DNA of 34,547 bases from positions 1-34,547 of the forward strand of contig CAVAPV010000020.1 in assembly GCA_963590525.1 (NCBI GenBank), written 5' to 3'. Both the position numbers and the translations under genes were made by a program. Source of the stretch: W2P13-069 sp963590525 (GTDB lineage: Bacteria > Actinomycetota > Coriobacteriia > Coriobacteriales > QAMH01). This document shows, piece after piece, positions 1-7,573 of the stretch. Numbering within the stretch: the first letter of the stretch is position 1; every line of letters begins with the position of its first letter. Below the pieces are notes generated by a model. The model saw nothing but the letters and a program-made list of their open reading frames with translations. It had not been told where the DNA came from and searched no databases.

Positions 1-218
1 ACCTTGATGACGGCGATCTTGTTGTCGCCAAAGCCCTCGAGGACGACGTCGAAGTCGGTCTTCTCCTCGGCGGCTGCGCCACCCTCAGCGGGGCCAGCAG
101 CAACAGCGGCGGTAGCGGAAACGCCAAACTCCTCGCAGATCATGTCGCGGAGCTCAGCCAGCTCGAGCAGGGTCTTCTCGCCCAGAGCAGCAATGATCTC
201 TTCGTTAGTGAGAGCCAT
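1..218 (-). CDS. rplL: 50S ribosomal protein L7/L12, 5' part only
   Basis: This is the N-terminal 72 residues of L7/L12, the stalk protein that recruits translation factors to the large subunit; the gene runs off the left edge. The protein opens MALTNEEIIAALGEKT, a typical dimerisation domain. An Ala/Gly-rich hinge follows at about residues 34-50, and then the start of the C-terminal domain (EKTDFDVVLEGFGDNK). The ATG is preceded by AAAGGAAG at good spacing. It lies 87 bases downstream of rplJ, the usual rplJ-rplL arrangement, so both are probably read from the rplJ promoter and share the rplJ leader. The identification is firm; only the end is missing. Confidence 0.95.
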   Translation of the reverse strand, partial: MALTNEEIIAALGEKTLLELAELRDMICEEFGVSATAAVAAGPAEGGAAAEEKTDFDVVLEGFGDNKIAVIK

Positions 219-305
219 GTTGTTCTTCCTTTCAACAGCTGCCCTCTCTATCAGGCAGCTTTCATGTACAAAGTAACGTTCATGCCGTCAGGCGACGGCG
301 GTTTC

Positions 306-791
306 TTACGCAGCCTCTTTCTCGGACATCTCGCCAAAGGCGATTGCGAGCTGAGAAGCAACTGCAGTAAGGGAGCAAGCGATCTGGCCGATGAGCTGGT
401 CGCGAGAAGGCAGGGAAGCGATGACCTTGACTTCTTCTGCGCTCATAACGGCACCGTCCATCAAACCACCCTTGATCTCAAGGTTCTGGTTTGCCTTGGC
501 GACATCGTTTGCAGCCTTGGCAGGAGCAGCGACGTCCTCACCAGCAAAGATGAATGCGGTGGGGCCAGCGAGGATCTCCTCGCAGGTGGGCAGCTCCAAA
601 GAGGCGAGTGCGCGGACTGCGAGGGTGTTCTTGTACACCTTCATCTCGCCACCGGCAGCGGTGACGTTGCGGCGCAGCTGCTGAGTCTCCTTGACGGTCA
701 GACCACGAGCGTCGACATACCAAACGGCGTTAGCCTCCTTGATCTTGCCGGCGATCTCCTCGATCTGATCTGCTTTCTTCTGAGTAGGCAT
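306..791 (-). CDS. rplJ: 50S ribosomal protein L10
   Basis: L10 is the base of the ribosomal stalk: it binds 23S rRNA and carries the L7/L12 dimers. The 161-residue product opens MPTQKKADQIEEIAGKIKEA and contains the family pattern VDARGLTVKETQQLRR (about residues 27-42) and KVYKNTLAVRAL. The C-terminal part (LIGQIACSLTAVASQLAIAF) is the helix that binds L7/L12. The frame stays open 19 codons further upstream, but the ATG at 791 has a near-perfect Shine-Dalgarno (AAGGAGGT, 6 bases away). The upstream codons fall inside the attenuator hairpin, so I chose 791. rplL follows. Regulation is probably by L10 or L10-L7/L12 binding to the leader. Confidence 0.95.
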   Translation of the reverse strand: MPTQKKADQIEEIAGKIKEANAVWYVDARGLTVKETQQLRRNVTAAGGEMKVYKNTLAVRALASLELPTCEEILAGPTAFIFAGEDVAAPAKAANDVAKANQNLEIKGGLMDGAVMSAEEVKVIASLPSRDQLIGQIACSLTAVASQLAIAFGEMSEKEAA

Positions 792-951
792 GTGCACCTC
801 CTTCCATAAAAAATCGACCCCCGCTGACAGCGGAGGCCGACTGCACATGCCAAGAAAGCTTGCGAATCAACCACCTCGGCGGGCGGAGCTTTTAGCCCCC
901 TTAAAACCCCTAAGGGTTACCGGCTGTCTTTGGTAGCGGGTATTTAACAAA
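792..951 (-). promoter_or_regulatory. rplJ 5' leader (L10-leader type)
   Basis: About 160 nt lie between the predicted transcription start and the rplJ ATG. The leader contains a GC-rich segment (about 870-905) and, close to the gene, an intrinsic-terminator hairpin. This layout matches the autoregulatory L10 leaders of Gram-positive bacteria, in which ribosomal protein binding controls read-through or translation. The L10-binding fold itself was not verified; the assignment rests on position and on the terminator. Confidence 0.65.
808..839 (-). terminator. Attenuator hairpin in the rplJ leader
   Basis: The stem pairs 830-839 with 815-824 (10 pairs including two G-U) around the loop 825-829. 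It is followed in the transcript by six U (808-813). It sits only 17 bases before the rplJ start codon, so it can only act as a conditional terminator. Confidence 0.75.
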
Positions 952-958
952 CGTTGAT

Positions 959-987
959 ACTATATCCAAGCTGTGTGAGCAATGCAA
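959..987 (-). promoter_or_regulatory. Promoter for rplJ-rplL
   Basis: TTGCAT (982-987) and TATAGT (959-964) are separated by exactly 17 bases. Both are close to the sigma-70/SigA consensus. The predicted start at about 951 gives a leader of about 160 nt. Confidence 0.7.
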
Positions 988-994
988 GTTTTTT

Positions 995-1393
995 CTAAGA
1001 AAAAAGCGGCGTTTCTGCTCCGCCTGGATAGGGGTCGGAAACCTCGACGCCGCGCTTGGAGCGCTGGTAATACATAAAGCCGCTCCATGCCTCTTGCGCG
1101 CCGCGCTCTGCAAACTCAAAGATGATCGCGGGGTCGCCCGAAGACGACTCGTCTTCTTGAACCACGCCCTCGTATGCAATCGCGTAGAGGTTGCACTCCT
1201 TGCCCAGATCTGTCACCTGCTGGCAAGCGGCCCTGTAGCACCCGTCTGGATCGTCGTCTTCAAAGACAAAAAGGTCGCTGACGCAGTCGGCCAGCATCAA
1301 AACCGGCAGCTCTCCTTGGGTCTCCAAAATATTGATAGCCTCGCCGATGAGGGTGCATGTCAAAGCATCCAGCTCTTGCGATACCTGAGCCAT
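995..1393 (-). CDS. Conserved-looking acidic protein of unknown function
   Basis: I do not recognise this 132-residue protein. It is soluble and acidic, opens MAQVSQELDALTCTLIGEAI, and has an Asp/Glu cluster (FVFEDDDPDG) near residue 55 and several Cys. I see no membrane segment or signal peptide. The ATG at 1393 has AAAGGAGA 6 bases upstream, which is why the 13 in-frame codons before it were excluded. It lies 48 bases downstream of the Rrf2-type regulator gene on the same strand and may be its operon partner. The rplJ promoter begins just past its stop codon. Coding is well supported; function is open. Confidence 0.75.
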   Translation of the reverse strand: MAQVSQELDALTCTLIGEAINILETQGELPVLMLADCVSDLFVFEDDDPDGCYRAACQQVTDLGKECNLYAIAYEGVVQEDESSSGDPAIIFEFAERGAQEAWSGFMYYQRSKRGVEVSDPYPGGAETPLFS

Positions 1394-1441
1394 GCCTGTC
1401 TCCTTTCTTTGCAAGTTGCCCAGCCGTCTCAAACGCCTTGT

Positions 1442-1855
1442 TTAGACCGCCCGGTCCTTTACGAGATCTGCGAGCGTAACGCTGTCGATATAAGCGGTTA
1501 TAGCCTCGTCGAGACCTCGCCAAAAGGGCAAGGTGATGCACAAGTCCGCACGAGGGCAATCCACATCATCGCTTGCCAAACACGCTACGGGGGCAAGATT
1601 GCCTTCGCCCGCCCTCAAGATGTCACCCGTTGTGATCTGCGAGGGATCCTTTGCAAGCAAGTAGCCTCCGCCCGCACCTCGCACGCTTTTGAGAAATCCC
1701 GCGCGCGTAAGAGGCGGAACGATCTGCTCGAGGTACTTGAACGAAATCTGCTGTCTGTCGGCTATGTCATGTAACGGCACTGGCGCATCGTTGCCTTGCA
1801 TAGCTACATCGAGCATCAGGCGCAACGCATAACGCCCCTTTGTGGAGATGACCAC
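1442..1855 (-). CDS. Rrf2-family transcription regulator, IscR-like with cysteine triad
   Basis: This 137-residue winged-helix regulator opens MVISTKGRYALRLMLDVA, the standard Rrf2 start. DNA-binding segments follow (IADRQQISFKYLEQI and FLKSVRGAGGGYLLAK). Three cysteines at 92, 100 and 106 (C-X7-C-X5-C) match the Fe-S ligand region of IscR, C-X5-C-X5-C in E. coli, with a slightly longer first gap. It therefore probably senses iron-sulfur status, oxygen or NO, and could be an IscR or RirA relative. The start codon is GTG, chosen because AAGGA lies 6 bases upstream and because family members start at this point. No isc or suf genes are visible nearby, so its targets lie elsewhere or are the adjacent small genes. 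Confidence 0.88.
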   Translation of the reverse strand: MVISTKGRYALRLMLDVAMQGNDAPVPLHDIADRQQISFKYLEQIVPPLTRAGFLKSVRGAGGGYLLAKDPSQITTGDILRAGEGNLAPVACLASDDVDCPRADLCITLPFWRGLDEAITAYIDSVTLADLVKDRAV

Positions 1856-1914
1856 TCTGCATCCTTCCTAAACGTCTTGCACATCAAGATACAGCGCAAG
1901 GGCGCCCATGAGAA

Positions 1915-2316
1915 CTAGTAAGGCTCTTTAGGGTGAGCCGCAGCCTTAAGACGGCCCCAGGCAACTCGTTTGGCTGTTTGGTCTTGCAGGCACTCCTCAA
2001 AAGCGGGAACAGCAACAAAAAGATAGCCGCGCACCTCGACCGGGTTATCTGGAGCAAAGCCCTCGGCCTCTTGCGCAAAGGCTGCTCTAAGCGCGGCAAT
2101 GGCTCCATCATCAACCGCCACAACGCACCACGGGTCGCACTCGTGAACCTCCAAGACAAGCTCTTCTCCCTCAAGCAAGGACACATCTGTAAAACGCACG
2201 CTATCTGCATGCCCTAGGGAGTTTGCGCTTGCCTCAAGAGCGCAAAGAGCAGCCTGCGAAAGCTCGCCTGCGCTCAACACCAAAAGCGAGGCTTGCTGCA
2301 GCTGCTCTTTCTTCAT
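1915..2316 (-). CDS. Unknown soluble protein
   Basis: This 133-residue acidic protein opens MKKEQLQQASLLVLSAGELS. It alternates helix-like and strand-like segments (EELVLEVHECDPWCVVAVDD) and has no membrane segment. I do not recognise a family. It lies 59 bases upstream of the Rrf2 gene and 26 bases downstream of the 83-residue gene, all on one strand, which suggests a small operon. The ribosome binding site is weak (CAGGG, close to the ATG), so translation may be coupled to the preceding gene. Size, codon use and strand agreement support a real gene. Confidence 0.65.
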   Translation of the reverse strand: MKKEQLQQASLLVLSAGELSQAALCALEASANSLGHADSVRFTDVSLLEGEELVLEVHECDPWCVVAVDDGAIAALRAAFAQEAEGFAPDNPVEVRGYLFVAVPAFEECLQDQTAKRVAWGRLKAAAHPKEPY

Positions 2317-2342
2317 GACCCTGCAAAACCTTGATACGCCGG

Positions 2343-2594
2343 TTAAACGAGCTCTACTTGCACGCCGTTGTCGTTGTCATCGCGCTCGATAAGATCTTGA
2401 AGCTCTTCGAACTCGCTTCTGACATCGTCGAGCATGGCTTGGATAGCAGCCAGCTTCTTAGCAGAGCGCTGCATGGCGCCGTTATCTGCCAGGTGATACA
2501 TCTTGTGAGTCCAACGACGAGACAACGCGACCTGCGCATCGATCATCTCTACCGTGTCTTTAAGCTGCTGGGTATTAACACCGTTTGTGCACAT
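2343..2594 (-). CDS. Small helical protein of unknown function
   Basis: This 83-residue protein is rich in Lys, Glu, Asp and Gln, with a long predicted helix (about residues 40-72, SAKKLAAIQAMLDDVRSEFE) that may form a coiled coil. It ends in an acidic cluster (ERDDNDNG). A good ribosome binding site (AAGGAG, 6 bases from ATG) supports translation. It is the first of four same-strand small genes leading to the Rrf2 regulator and its downstream neighbour. No function can be assigned. Confidence 0.65.
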   Translation of the reverse strand: MCTNGVNTQQLKDTVEMIDAQVALSRRWTHKMYHLADNGAMQRSAKKLAAIQAMLDDVRSEFEELQDLIERDDNDNGVQVELV

Positions 2595-2710
2595 GGGATC
2601 TCCTTGCCCGAAACCTCGTCAACAGCCTCAAGCCTACCACGCTGGTTGCGTTTTTAGGACACGCGTGGCAATGCATCGGGCAAACTGACCTACCATGCCC
2701 CTCAAGGCTG

Positions 2711-2744
2711 AAAAAAACAAAACCCCGCGATGTTTATCGCGGGG
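2711..2744 (-). terminator. Terminator after tRNA-Arg
   Basis: A perfect 8-bp stem (2737-2744 with 2723-2730) has a 6-base loop and a T-rich run in the transcript (2711-2722). It lies directly downstream of the tRNA 3' end. Confidence 0.85.
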
Positions 2745-2757
2745 AATCAATGTTTCT

Positions 2758-2834
2758 TGGTGCGGCATGAGGGATTCGAACCCCCGACCTTCTGATTCGT
2801 AGTCAGACGCTCTATCCAGCTGAGCTAATGCCGC
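2758..2834 (-). tRNA. tRNA-Arg (anticodon ACG)
   Basis: A 77-base cloverleaf with CCA encoded. The acceptor stem is GCGGCAT paired with ATGCCGC, followed by A and CCA. The D-arm is AGCTCAGCTGGATAGAGC. The anticodon stem-loop is TCTGA-CTACGAA-TCAGA with anticodon ACG, read as ICG in the mature tRNA. The T-arm is GGGGGTTCGAATCCC. It decodes CGU/CGC/CGA arginine codons. It has its own promoter and terminator. Confidence 0.97.
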
Positions 2835-2853
2835 GCAAATCGAAAGCTTGTCT

Positions 2854-2881
2854 ATATTACCATCGAGATTTTGCCTGTCAA
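2854..2881 (-). promoter_or_regulatory. Promoter for tRNA-Arg
   Basis: A consensus -35 TTGACA (2876-2881) and a -10 TAATAT (2854-2859) are spaced by 16 bases. They lie 20 bases upstream of the tRNA 5' end. Confidence 0.75.
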
Positions 2882-2995
2882 CAAAAATTTTTAGGCGAGC
2901 TTTGCCGCATGTTCGCTCTCAGACCTTTAATCCAAAACCGTTTGACCCAAGAAAAAAGATCCACTCAAAGCAGGAAGAGCAGCGCGGTTGCAGGC

Positions 2996-4897
2996 CTACT
3001 GCTCATACAACCCCATGAGGTAATGCACAACGTTACGACGGGACAAAGCGCCAACGAGCACGCCTTTGTCGAGCACCGGAACCTTCTTGATCTTGCGCTC
3101 GGAAAGCACTGCGCATGCCTCGTCTAACGGTGTATCCACATTGACGGTAACCACATGCTTGGTTGCAAGCTCCATGACGTTGAGCTCGGCCAGCATCTCC
3201 ATGCGTTGGACCATATCGTCATCGTCGTTGACAAACCCGATGAAGCCGGCCGTAGGAGACGAGTAGTACTGATTATGACGAGCAAGGTAGCGCGCGACAT
3301 CTCCGTCTGTCACATAACCCACGAGCTGGCCGCCCTCGCCCACGATAGAGACACCCGTTGTGTCTGTCGCAGACATGATTTTAACGACCTCGCGCATGCT
3401 CGCGCTTGCAGGCGCTTGGGCAGCACTGCGGTTCATGGCATCTGCGACAACAGCAAGACTCGGAGACAAGACCACATCTGCAGCAGGCGTCTGGGCCTCG
3501 GGCGCCTTGGCCTCTTGCTTCTTATCGCGCACAAACACCACGATCATCAATACCGCAACCACGGCAAGCAGGGCCGTTGTGCTAAAGGAGACATGGTAGC
3601 CCTCAAAGATGCGCTGCGTTGCATCGCCCGTTTGCGACATCCCCGTGACAACCGATGCCAGCGACACGAGCAGCGCCGTTCCAAAAGAACCCGCCACCTG
3701 GTTGAGCGTGTTGGACGTACTGGGCGCATGCTGGATATCTTTGTTTGCAAGCGAGTTCACGCCCCAGGTGTTGATGGGTGTCATTGTGAACTGGATACCC
3801 ACGGCCATCACGGTATAGACGACAGAGACGAGCACGATGGGGCTGTCCATCTTGAACTGCGTAAAGCCAAAAGCCGCCAAGGTGATAGCGCACGCACCGA
3901 TGAGCACTGGCTTGCGCACGCCGTAGCGGTCAAAGATGTTGCCGGCAAAGTAGCCGATGATCGCGCCAACAAGAGCTCCGGGAAGCAAAGTGACGCCTGA
4001 GATCGTTGCAGAATAACCTAACACTCCCTGGATATAGAGCGGCATGATCGTCTCCATGCCGATGAGCGCTGCCATAAAGACCATGATGATGACAACCGTT
4101 GTCGAGTACTGTCTGCTTTTGAGGATGCCTACTTTGAGCATAGGCTTCTCAAGCTTGAGCTGGCGGTGTGCATACAAGGCAATCAGGGCAACGCCCACGA
4201 GCACGAGCGCGGCAGTCGTCATGTGGTTTTGAGCAGAGCTGAAAGTGGAAAATCCGATGAGCAAGCACACGAGACCCACCGAGGAAAGCAGCACAGAGAG
4301 CGCATCGAACTTTCCGCGCTCGAAATTGCCGTTGTTCTCAAGCACGCCAAGAGCAAGCGCCACCACGACAAAGGACAAGACGGCGACGATGACAAAGATC
4401 GCGCGCCAACCCACGCTGTCGATAAGCAGACCGGAAAGCGAGGGTCCTATAGCCGGCGCGAATCCGATGAGCAGGCCCACGATACCCATAGCCCTACCGC
4501 GCTTCTCTCGCGGAAACACCAGCAAAACCGTGCTCATGACCATGGGCATGACGGCGCCTGTAGCTGCTGCCTGCATAACGCGCCCCAGCAAGAGAAACGA
4601 AAAACCCGGCGTCAACGAGCACGCCACGCAGCCGGCTCCAAAAAGCGCCATGCCGCCGATATAGAGCTGCCGTGTGGACAATCTGCCCATAAGGTATGCG
4701 GAAAGCGGGATAACAACCGCCTCTGTAAGCGAATAACCGCTTGTAAGCCACTGAACAGTGGTTGAAGCAACGTCCATATCCCTCATGATGGTTGGCAGCG
4801 CCGGTGTAAGCAGCGTTGCATTGAGAACCGCGATAAAGGTTCCCGCAAGCATGGTCACCACCATAGCCAGCTGCTTTCTCGTTATTGCGTTTGACAT
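2996..4897 (-). CDS. DHA2-type MFS exporter with C-terminal CBS-domain pair
   Basis: This 633-residue membrane protein should export drugs or metabolites by proton antiport. Residues 1 to about 455 form the MFS body with about 14 hydrophobic segments. Family motifs are LNATLLTPALPTI in the first segment, the motif-A region GRLSTRQLYIGG and the motif-C-like GFAPAIGPSLSGLL. A linker of about 30 residues rich in Ala and Pro follows. Residues from about 475 to the end form two CBS motifs (VSIVGEGGQLVGYVTDGDVA and KKVPVLDKGVLVGALSRRNV). CBS pairs usually bind adenine nucleotides or S-adenosyl compounds, so transport may be gated by energy or methyl status (inference). ATG 4897 has AAAGGA 9 bases away; a TTG two codons upstream is too close to that site. 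It stands alone, with no regulator beside it. Confidence 0.9.
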   Translation of the reverse strand: MSNAITRKQLAMVVTMLAGTFIAVLNATLLTPALPTIMRDMDVASTTVQWLTSGYSLTEAVVIPLSAYLMGRLSTRQLYIGGMALFGAGCVACSLTPGFSFLLLGRVMQAAATGAVMPMVMSTVLLVFPREKRGRAMGIVGLLIGFAPAIGPSLSGLLIDSVGWRAIFVIVAVLSFVVVALALGVLENNGNFERGKFDALSVLLSSVGLVCLLIGFSTFSSAQNHMTTAALVLVGVALIALYAHRQLKLEKPMLKVGILKSRQYSTTVVIIMVFMAALIGMETIMPLYIQGVLGYSATISGVTLLPGALVGAIIGYFAGNIFDRYGVRKPVLIGACAITLAAFGFTQFKMDSPIVLVSVVYTVMAVGIQFTMTPINTWGVNSLANKDIQHAPSTSNTLNQVAGSFGTALLVSLASVVTGMSQTGDATQRIFEGYHVSFSTTALLAVVAVLMIVVFVRDKKQEAKAPEAQTPAADVVLSPSLAVVADAMNRSAAQAPASASMREVVKIMSATDTTGVSIVGEGGQLVGYVTDGDVARYLARHNQYYSSPTAGFIGFVNDDDDMVQRMEMLAELNVMELATKHVVTVNVDTPLDEACAVLSERKIKKVPVLDKGVLVGALSRRNVVHYLMGLYEQ

Positions 4898-5107
4898 AGA
4901 CAATGTTCCTTTCTTAATGCAATTGCGCGCGCAAGCTTCAAGGCTTCAAGCGACGCAAATCAAGAGCGCAACGCGAGTCCTCATCTGACCGAATCGCGCG
5001 AAAATAGGTTGTTCAGTTGGGATGCTTATAAGCTCTTTCTAGCATTTGCCAAGCCGCGGCGGCGTTTGGAAATATCCCACGCGGACAAAAACCAGCGACA
5101 AGGGCAT

Positions 5108-5764
5108 CTAGACGAGAAGCGACGGGAAACCCTCGCAAAAGTAATCCGCAGCTTGCTTAAGCTGATCACGAGATTGCTGGGGATGCTCATCGCTTACGCC
5201 CACGACAAAAGCACCGCCCGCCTTGGCGCTGCGAGCAGCCATGGCGACATCTTCAAAGACCACGCAATCGCTAAGCGCAAAACCAAGCCTGGTAGCAGCC
5301 TCTGTGTAGACAACAGGAGTCGATTTACCCGTCTCGGTCACCTCATCGCACACGACGATGACGTCAAACCAATCAAGCACGCCGTTGTTGAGCAGTGCTG
5401 ATTCAAGCAAGCGCCTATCAAGCGACGAAGCTATGGCAAGAGGATAGTCACGCTTCTTGAGATGCGAGAGATACTCGCGAACACCTGGCTTTAAGGGAAC
5501 GTCATGAGCGTAGCTATCTGCTGCAATCGCATACCACTCCGCGATCAAATCATCGACCGATTCGTCCAAGCCAAAGCGCTCGAGAAGCCACTTTGCCGTG
5601 CCTTCAAAGCCCAGAGCCGCAATAATCTCTGAGTCTTCCTTAGTGAAATCCAACCCTCTGCGGCGTGCGAACTCCTTGTCCACCTCGCTCCAAACCCACA
5701 TAGAGTCTGCGAGAGTACCATCAAAGTCAAAAATGAAGGCCTTAGGCTCAAACGATCCAAACAT
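5108..5764 (-). CDS. HAD-superfamily phosphatase, beta-phosphoglucomutase-like
   Basis: A 218-residue haloacid-dehalogenase hydrolase with all four motifs. Motif I is FDFDGTLADS, with nucleophile Asp13 and acid/base Asp15. Motif II is the Ser in IASSLDRR. Motif III is the Lys in GKSTPVVYTEAA. Motif IV is VVFEDVAMAARSAKAGG. A helical cap at about residues 16-85 is the subclass I form seen in phosphoglycolate phosphatases, beta-phosphoglucomutases and sugar-phosphate phosphatases. Substrate cannot be told from sequence. ATG 5764 was chosen over a TTG one codon earlier because AAGGA lies 6 bases from the ATG. It stands alone between long intergenic stretches. Confidence 0.87.
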   Translation of the reverse strand: MFGSFEPKAFIFDFDGTLADSMWVWSEVDKEFARRRGLDFTKEDSEIIAALGFEGTAKWLLERFGLDESVDDLIAEWYAIAADSYAHDVPLKPGVREYLSHLKKRDYPLAIASSLDRRLLESALLNNGVLDWFDVIVVCDEVTETGKSTPVVYTEAATRLGFALSDCVVFEDVAMAARSAKAGGAFVVGVSDEHPQQSRDQLKQAADYFCEGFPSLLV

Positions 5765-6054
5765 CAAGAATCCTTAGATAGAAAACCGGCGTCATGCCAA
5801 TTCAAACACGTCTTGCATCTAACGCGCATGGCAAGACGACAACGACAGGTCAACAAACACAGTCGCAGGGTCAAATCAACGCAGAGCCATAGAAGGATTG
5901 CCTGACAGCTCATGCTCCAAAGGCAAGGCAACGTGGTGCATGGCTTGAGACAGCGGCGCATGCATCCAGACGGCAGCGCACAAGCACGATGCGCCGCACA
6001 GCTTGAAAAATAGCAAACCTCTAGATGCAGATAAACTAGCGTAGCTGCATATAT
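5765..6054. other. Intergenic region, no gene seen
   Basis: About 290 bases between the HAD gene and the rplI terminator hold short open frames on the minus strand without ribosome sites and with Cys/Arg-rich, non-protein-like translations. I see no convincing gene or RNA. It probably contains the HAD promoter. Confidence 0.5.
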
Positions 6055-6088
6055 AAGGGGAGCCGACGCTTTCGCGCCAGCTCCCCTT
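6055..6088 (-). terminator. Terminator hairpin after rplI
   Basis: The 15-pair stem (6074-6088 with 6055-6069, a few G-U pairs) is capped by a GAAA tetraloop and lies 28 bases beyond the rplI stop. The following run is only ATATAT, so termination may be imperfect. Confidence 0.7.
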
Positions 6089-6116
6089 GTCAATCATCTA
6101 AAGGATAAATGCAGAT

Positions 6117-6656
6117 TTACTCTGCAGACTCCTCGGTCTCGACGATCTCCTCGGCGACCTCCTGGGTCTCCTCGGCAGCTTCGACCTCCTCGACGATCTC
6201 GATGTCGGCAGCCTCGTCAACAACGTTGATGGTGATGACAGCCTTGATGTCGCGGTAGATGGAAATGACGGTGGTGTGCTCGCCGACGACCTTGATGGCC
6301 TTGCCAAGCTCGATCTGCTTGCGGTCGACGGTAACGCCAACCTGCTCGAGGATAGCCTCGGCGACCTTGGCAGCGGTGATAGAGCCAAAGAGCTGGCCCT
6401 CCTCGCCGACCTTGGCCAAAACCTTGATGGTCTTGCCATCGAGAGCGGCCTTGAGGGTGTTTGCATCGGTAGTACGAGCCAGCTCGCGCTTGGCAATGTT
6501 GTGACGACGCTGCTCAAGCTGCTTGAGCTCACCCTTGGTGGCCTTGATAGCCATGCGGTTGGGGATCAGGTAGTTGACTGCGAAGCCCTGAGCGACGTCG
6601 ATAACGTCACCCTCGCCGCCGCGGCCCTTGAGTTCCTGAGTCAGAATAACCTTCAT
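6117..6656 (-). CDS. rplI: 50S ribosomal protein L9 with extended acidic tail
   Basis: L9 binds 23S rRNA near the base of the L1 stalk. The N-terminal domain shows the family signature (MKVILTQELKGRGGEGDVID and QGFAVNYLIPNRMA). A connecting helix follows, then a C-terminal domain to about residue 148. At 179 residues the protein is about 30 longer than usual. The extra segment is almost all Glu, Ala, Val and Thr (for example EEVEAAEETQEVAEEIVE), a strongly acidic tail of unknown use. AAAGGT lies upstream of the ATG. It follows rpsR but is separated from it by a strong terminator hairpin, so it may have its own promoter or rely on read-through. Confidence 0.95.
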   Translation of the reverse strand: MKVILTQELKGRGGEGDVIDVAQGFAVNYLIPNRMAIKATKGELKQLEQRRHNIAKRELARTTDANTLKAALDGKTIKVLAKVGEEGQLFGSITAAKVAEAILEQVGVTVDRKQIELGKAIKVVGEHTTVISIYRDIKAVITINVVDEAADIEIVEEVEAAEETQEVAEEIVETEESAE

Positions 6657-6700
6657 GTTTGTTACCTTTCAAAATTGCCCTGCTATGGCGCAAGGCTGCT

Positions 6701-6720
6701 TACATATATGTAGGCGCCTA
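6701..6720. repeat. Two adjacent short palindromes upstream of rplI
   Basis: A 12-bp perfect palindrome (TACATATATGTA, 6701-6712) overlaps by two bases a 10-bp one (TAGGCGCCTA, 6711-6720). They lie between the rpsR terminator and rplI. They could be an operator or part of an rplI promoter, or chance. Confidence 0.4.
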
Positions 6721-6748
6721 AAAAGCTGCGGGAACAACCCGCAGCTTT
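6720..6748 (-). terminator. Terminator between rpsR and rplI
   Basis: A perfect 11-bp stem (6738-6748 with 6722-6732) has a 5-base loop and is followed in the transcript by five T (6720-6724). It lies 16 bases past the rpsR stop. Confidence 0.85.
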
Positions 6749-6763
6749 CCTGAAAACGCAATC

Positions 6764-7024
6764 CTAGCGGTTGCGACGGCCGCCGTTGCCGCTGACGATC
6801 TTGACGGCATAAGGCAGAAGAGCCATCTCGCGTGCGCGCTTGACGGCGACAGCCAGACGATGCTGGTGCTGAGTGCAGACACCAGTGACGCGACGGGACT
6901 TGATCTTGCCGCGGTCAGTGATGTAGCGACGAAGCATCTGTGCGTCCTTGTAGTCGATGTATGCGACATCGTCCTTGCAGAACGGGCACTGCTTGCGACG
7001 CGGCTGACGGGTGTATTCAGCCAT
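6764..7024 (-). CDS. rpsR: 30S ribosomal protein S18
   Basis: This 86-residue protein carries the S18 signature (FCKDDVAYIDYKDAQMLRRY) and the C-terminal helix (HRLAVAVKRAREMALLPYAV). It is the zinc-binding C+ form: CPFC at residues 13-16 and a third cysteine in GVCTQHQHR. It sits directly after ssb in the standard rpsF-ssb-rpsR order, 34 bases downstream. S18 pairs with S6 on the 30S platform. The ribosome site AGGAGG precedes the ATG. It is followed by a strong terminator. Confidence 0.97.
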   Translation of the reverse strand: MAEYTRQPRRKQCPFCKDDVAYIDYKDAQMLRRYITDRGKIKSRRVTGVCTQHQHRLAVAVKRAREMALLPYAVKIVSGNGGRRNR

Positions 7025-7058
7025 TGCTTCCTCCTAACTAATCTCTAAAGCGAGGCCC

Positions 7059-7532
7059 CTAGAAGGGGATATCCTCATCGTTGTAGGCAGCCGGTGCGGG
7101 TGCCTCTGAAATGTGCTGGGAACGCTGGTTGGAGCCCGCGTTGTACTGCCCAGAGTTCTGAGCATACGACTGGTTGTTGTTACCAGAGCCGTTGCTGCCG
7201 TTTCGAGACGACATGAACTCGAGCTCGTCAACGGTGACGTCGAGCTTAGAGCGTCGGCCACCGCCGTTGCGGTCTTCCCAAGAGCTGTAGTGCAGGCGCC
7301 CCTCGATTGCAACCTTGGTACCCTTGGTGAGGTACTGGGCAAGCGCATCTGCGCGACGCCCAAACATGGTGCAGTCGACAAAGTTAGCGTAATCCTCCCA
7401 CTCTCCGTTCTGGTTGCGACGACGGTCATTAACCGCAACGCCAAAAGCCAGGATAGAAGTGCCGCTTGCAGTGCTGCGAAGCTCTGCGTCGCGGGTGAGG
7501 TTTCCGCTGATAAGTACCTTGTTAATGCTCAT
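7059..7532 (-). CDS. ssb: Single-stranded DNA-binding protein
   Basis: SSB coats single-stranded DNA during replication, repair and recombination. Residues 1 to about 108 form the OB-fold (MSINKVLISGNLTRDAELR, NFVDCTMFGRRADALAQYL, VAIEGRLHYSSWED). A flexible Asn/Gly/Ser/Gln-rich linker follows. The acidic tip DEDIPF at the end is the docking peptide for partner proteins. At 157 residues the length is normal. It lies between rpsF and rpsR, an order conserved across many bacteria, and is probably cotranscribed from the rpsF promoter. AAGGAA precedes the ATG. Confidence 0.97.
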   Translation of the reverse strand: MSINKVLISGNLTRDAELRSTASGTSILAFGVAVNDRRRNQNGEWEDYANFVDCTMFGRRADALAQYLTKGTKVAIEGRLHYSSWEDRNGGGRRSKLDVTVDELEFMSSRNGSNGSGNNNQSYAQNSGQYNAGSNQRSQHISEAPAPAAYNDEDIPF

Positions 7533-7573
7533 GGTGCGTTCCTTCCAATGGACGTAAATGGATTAATGATCCA

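Noticed and set aside
5764..6093. Minus-strand open frames upstream of the HAD gene
   Set aside because: They have Cys/Leu-rich translations and no ribosome site, and they overlap the terminator hairpin of rplI.
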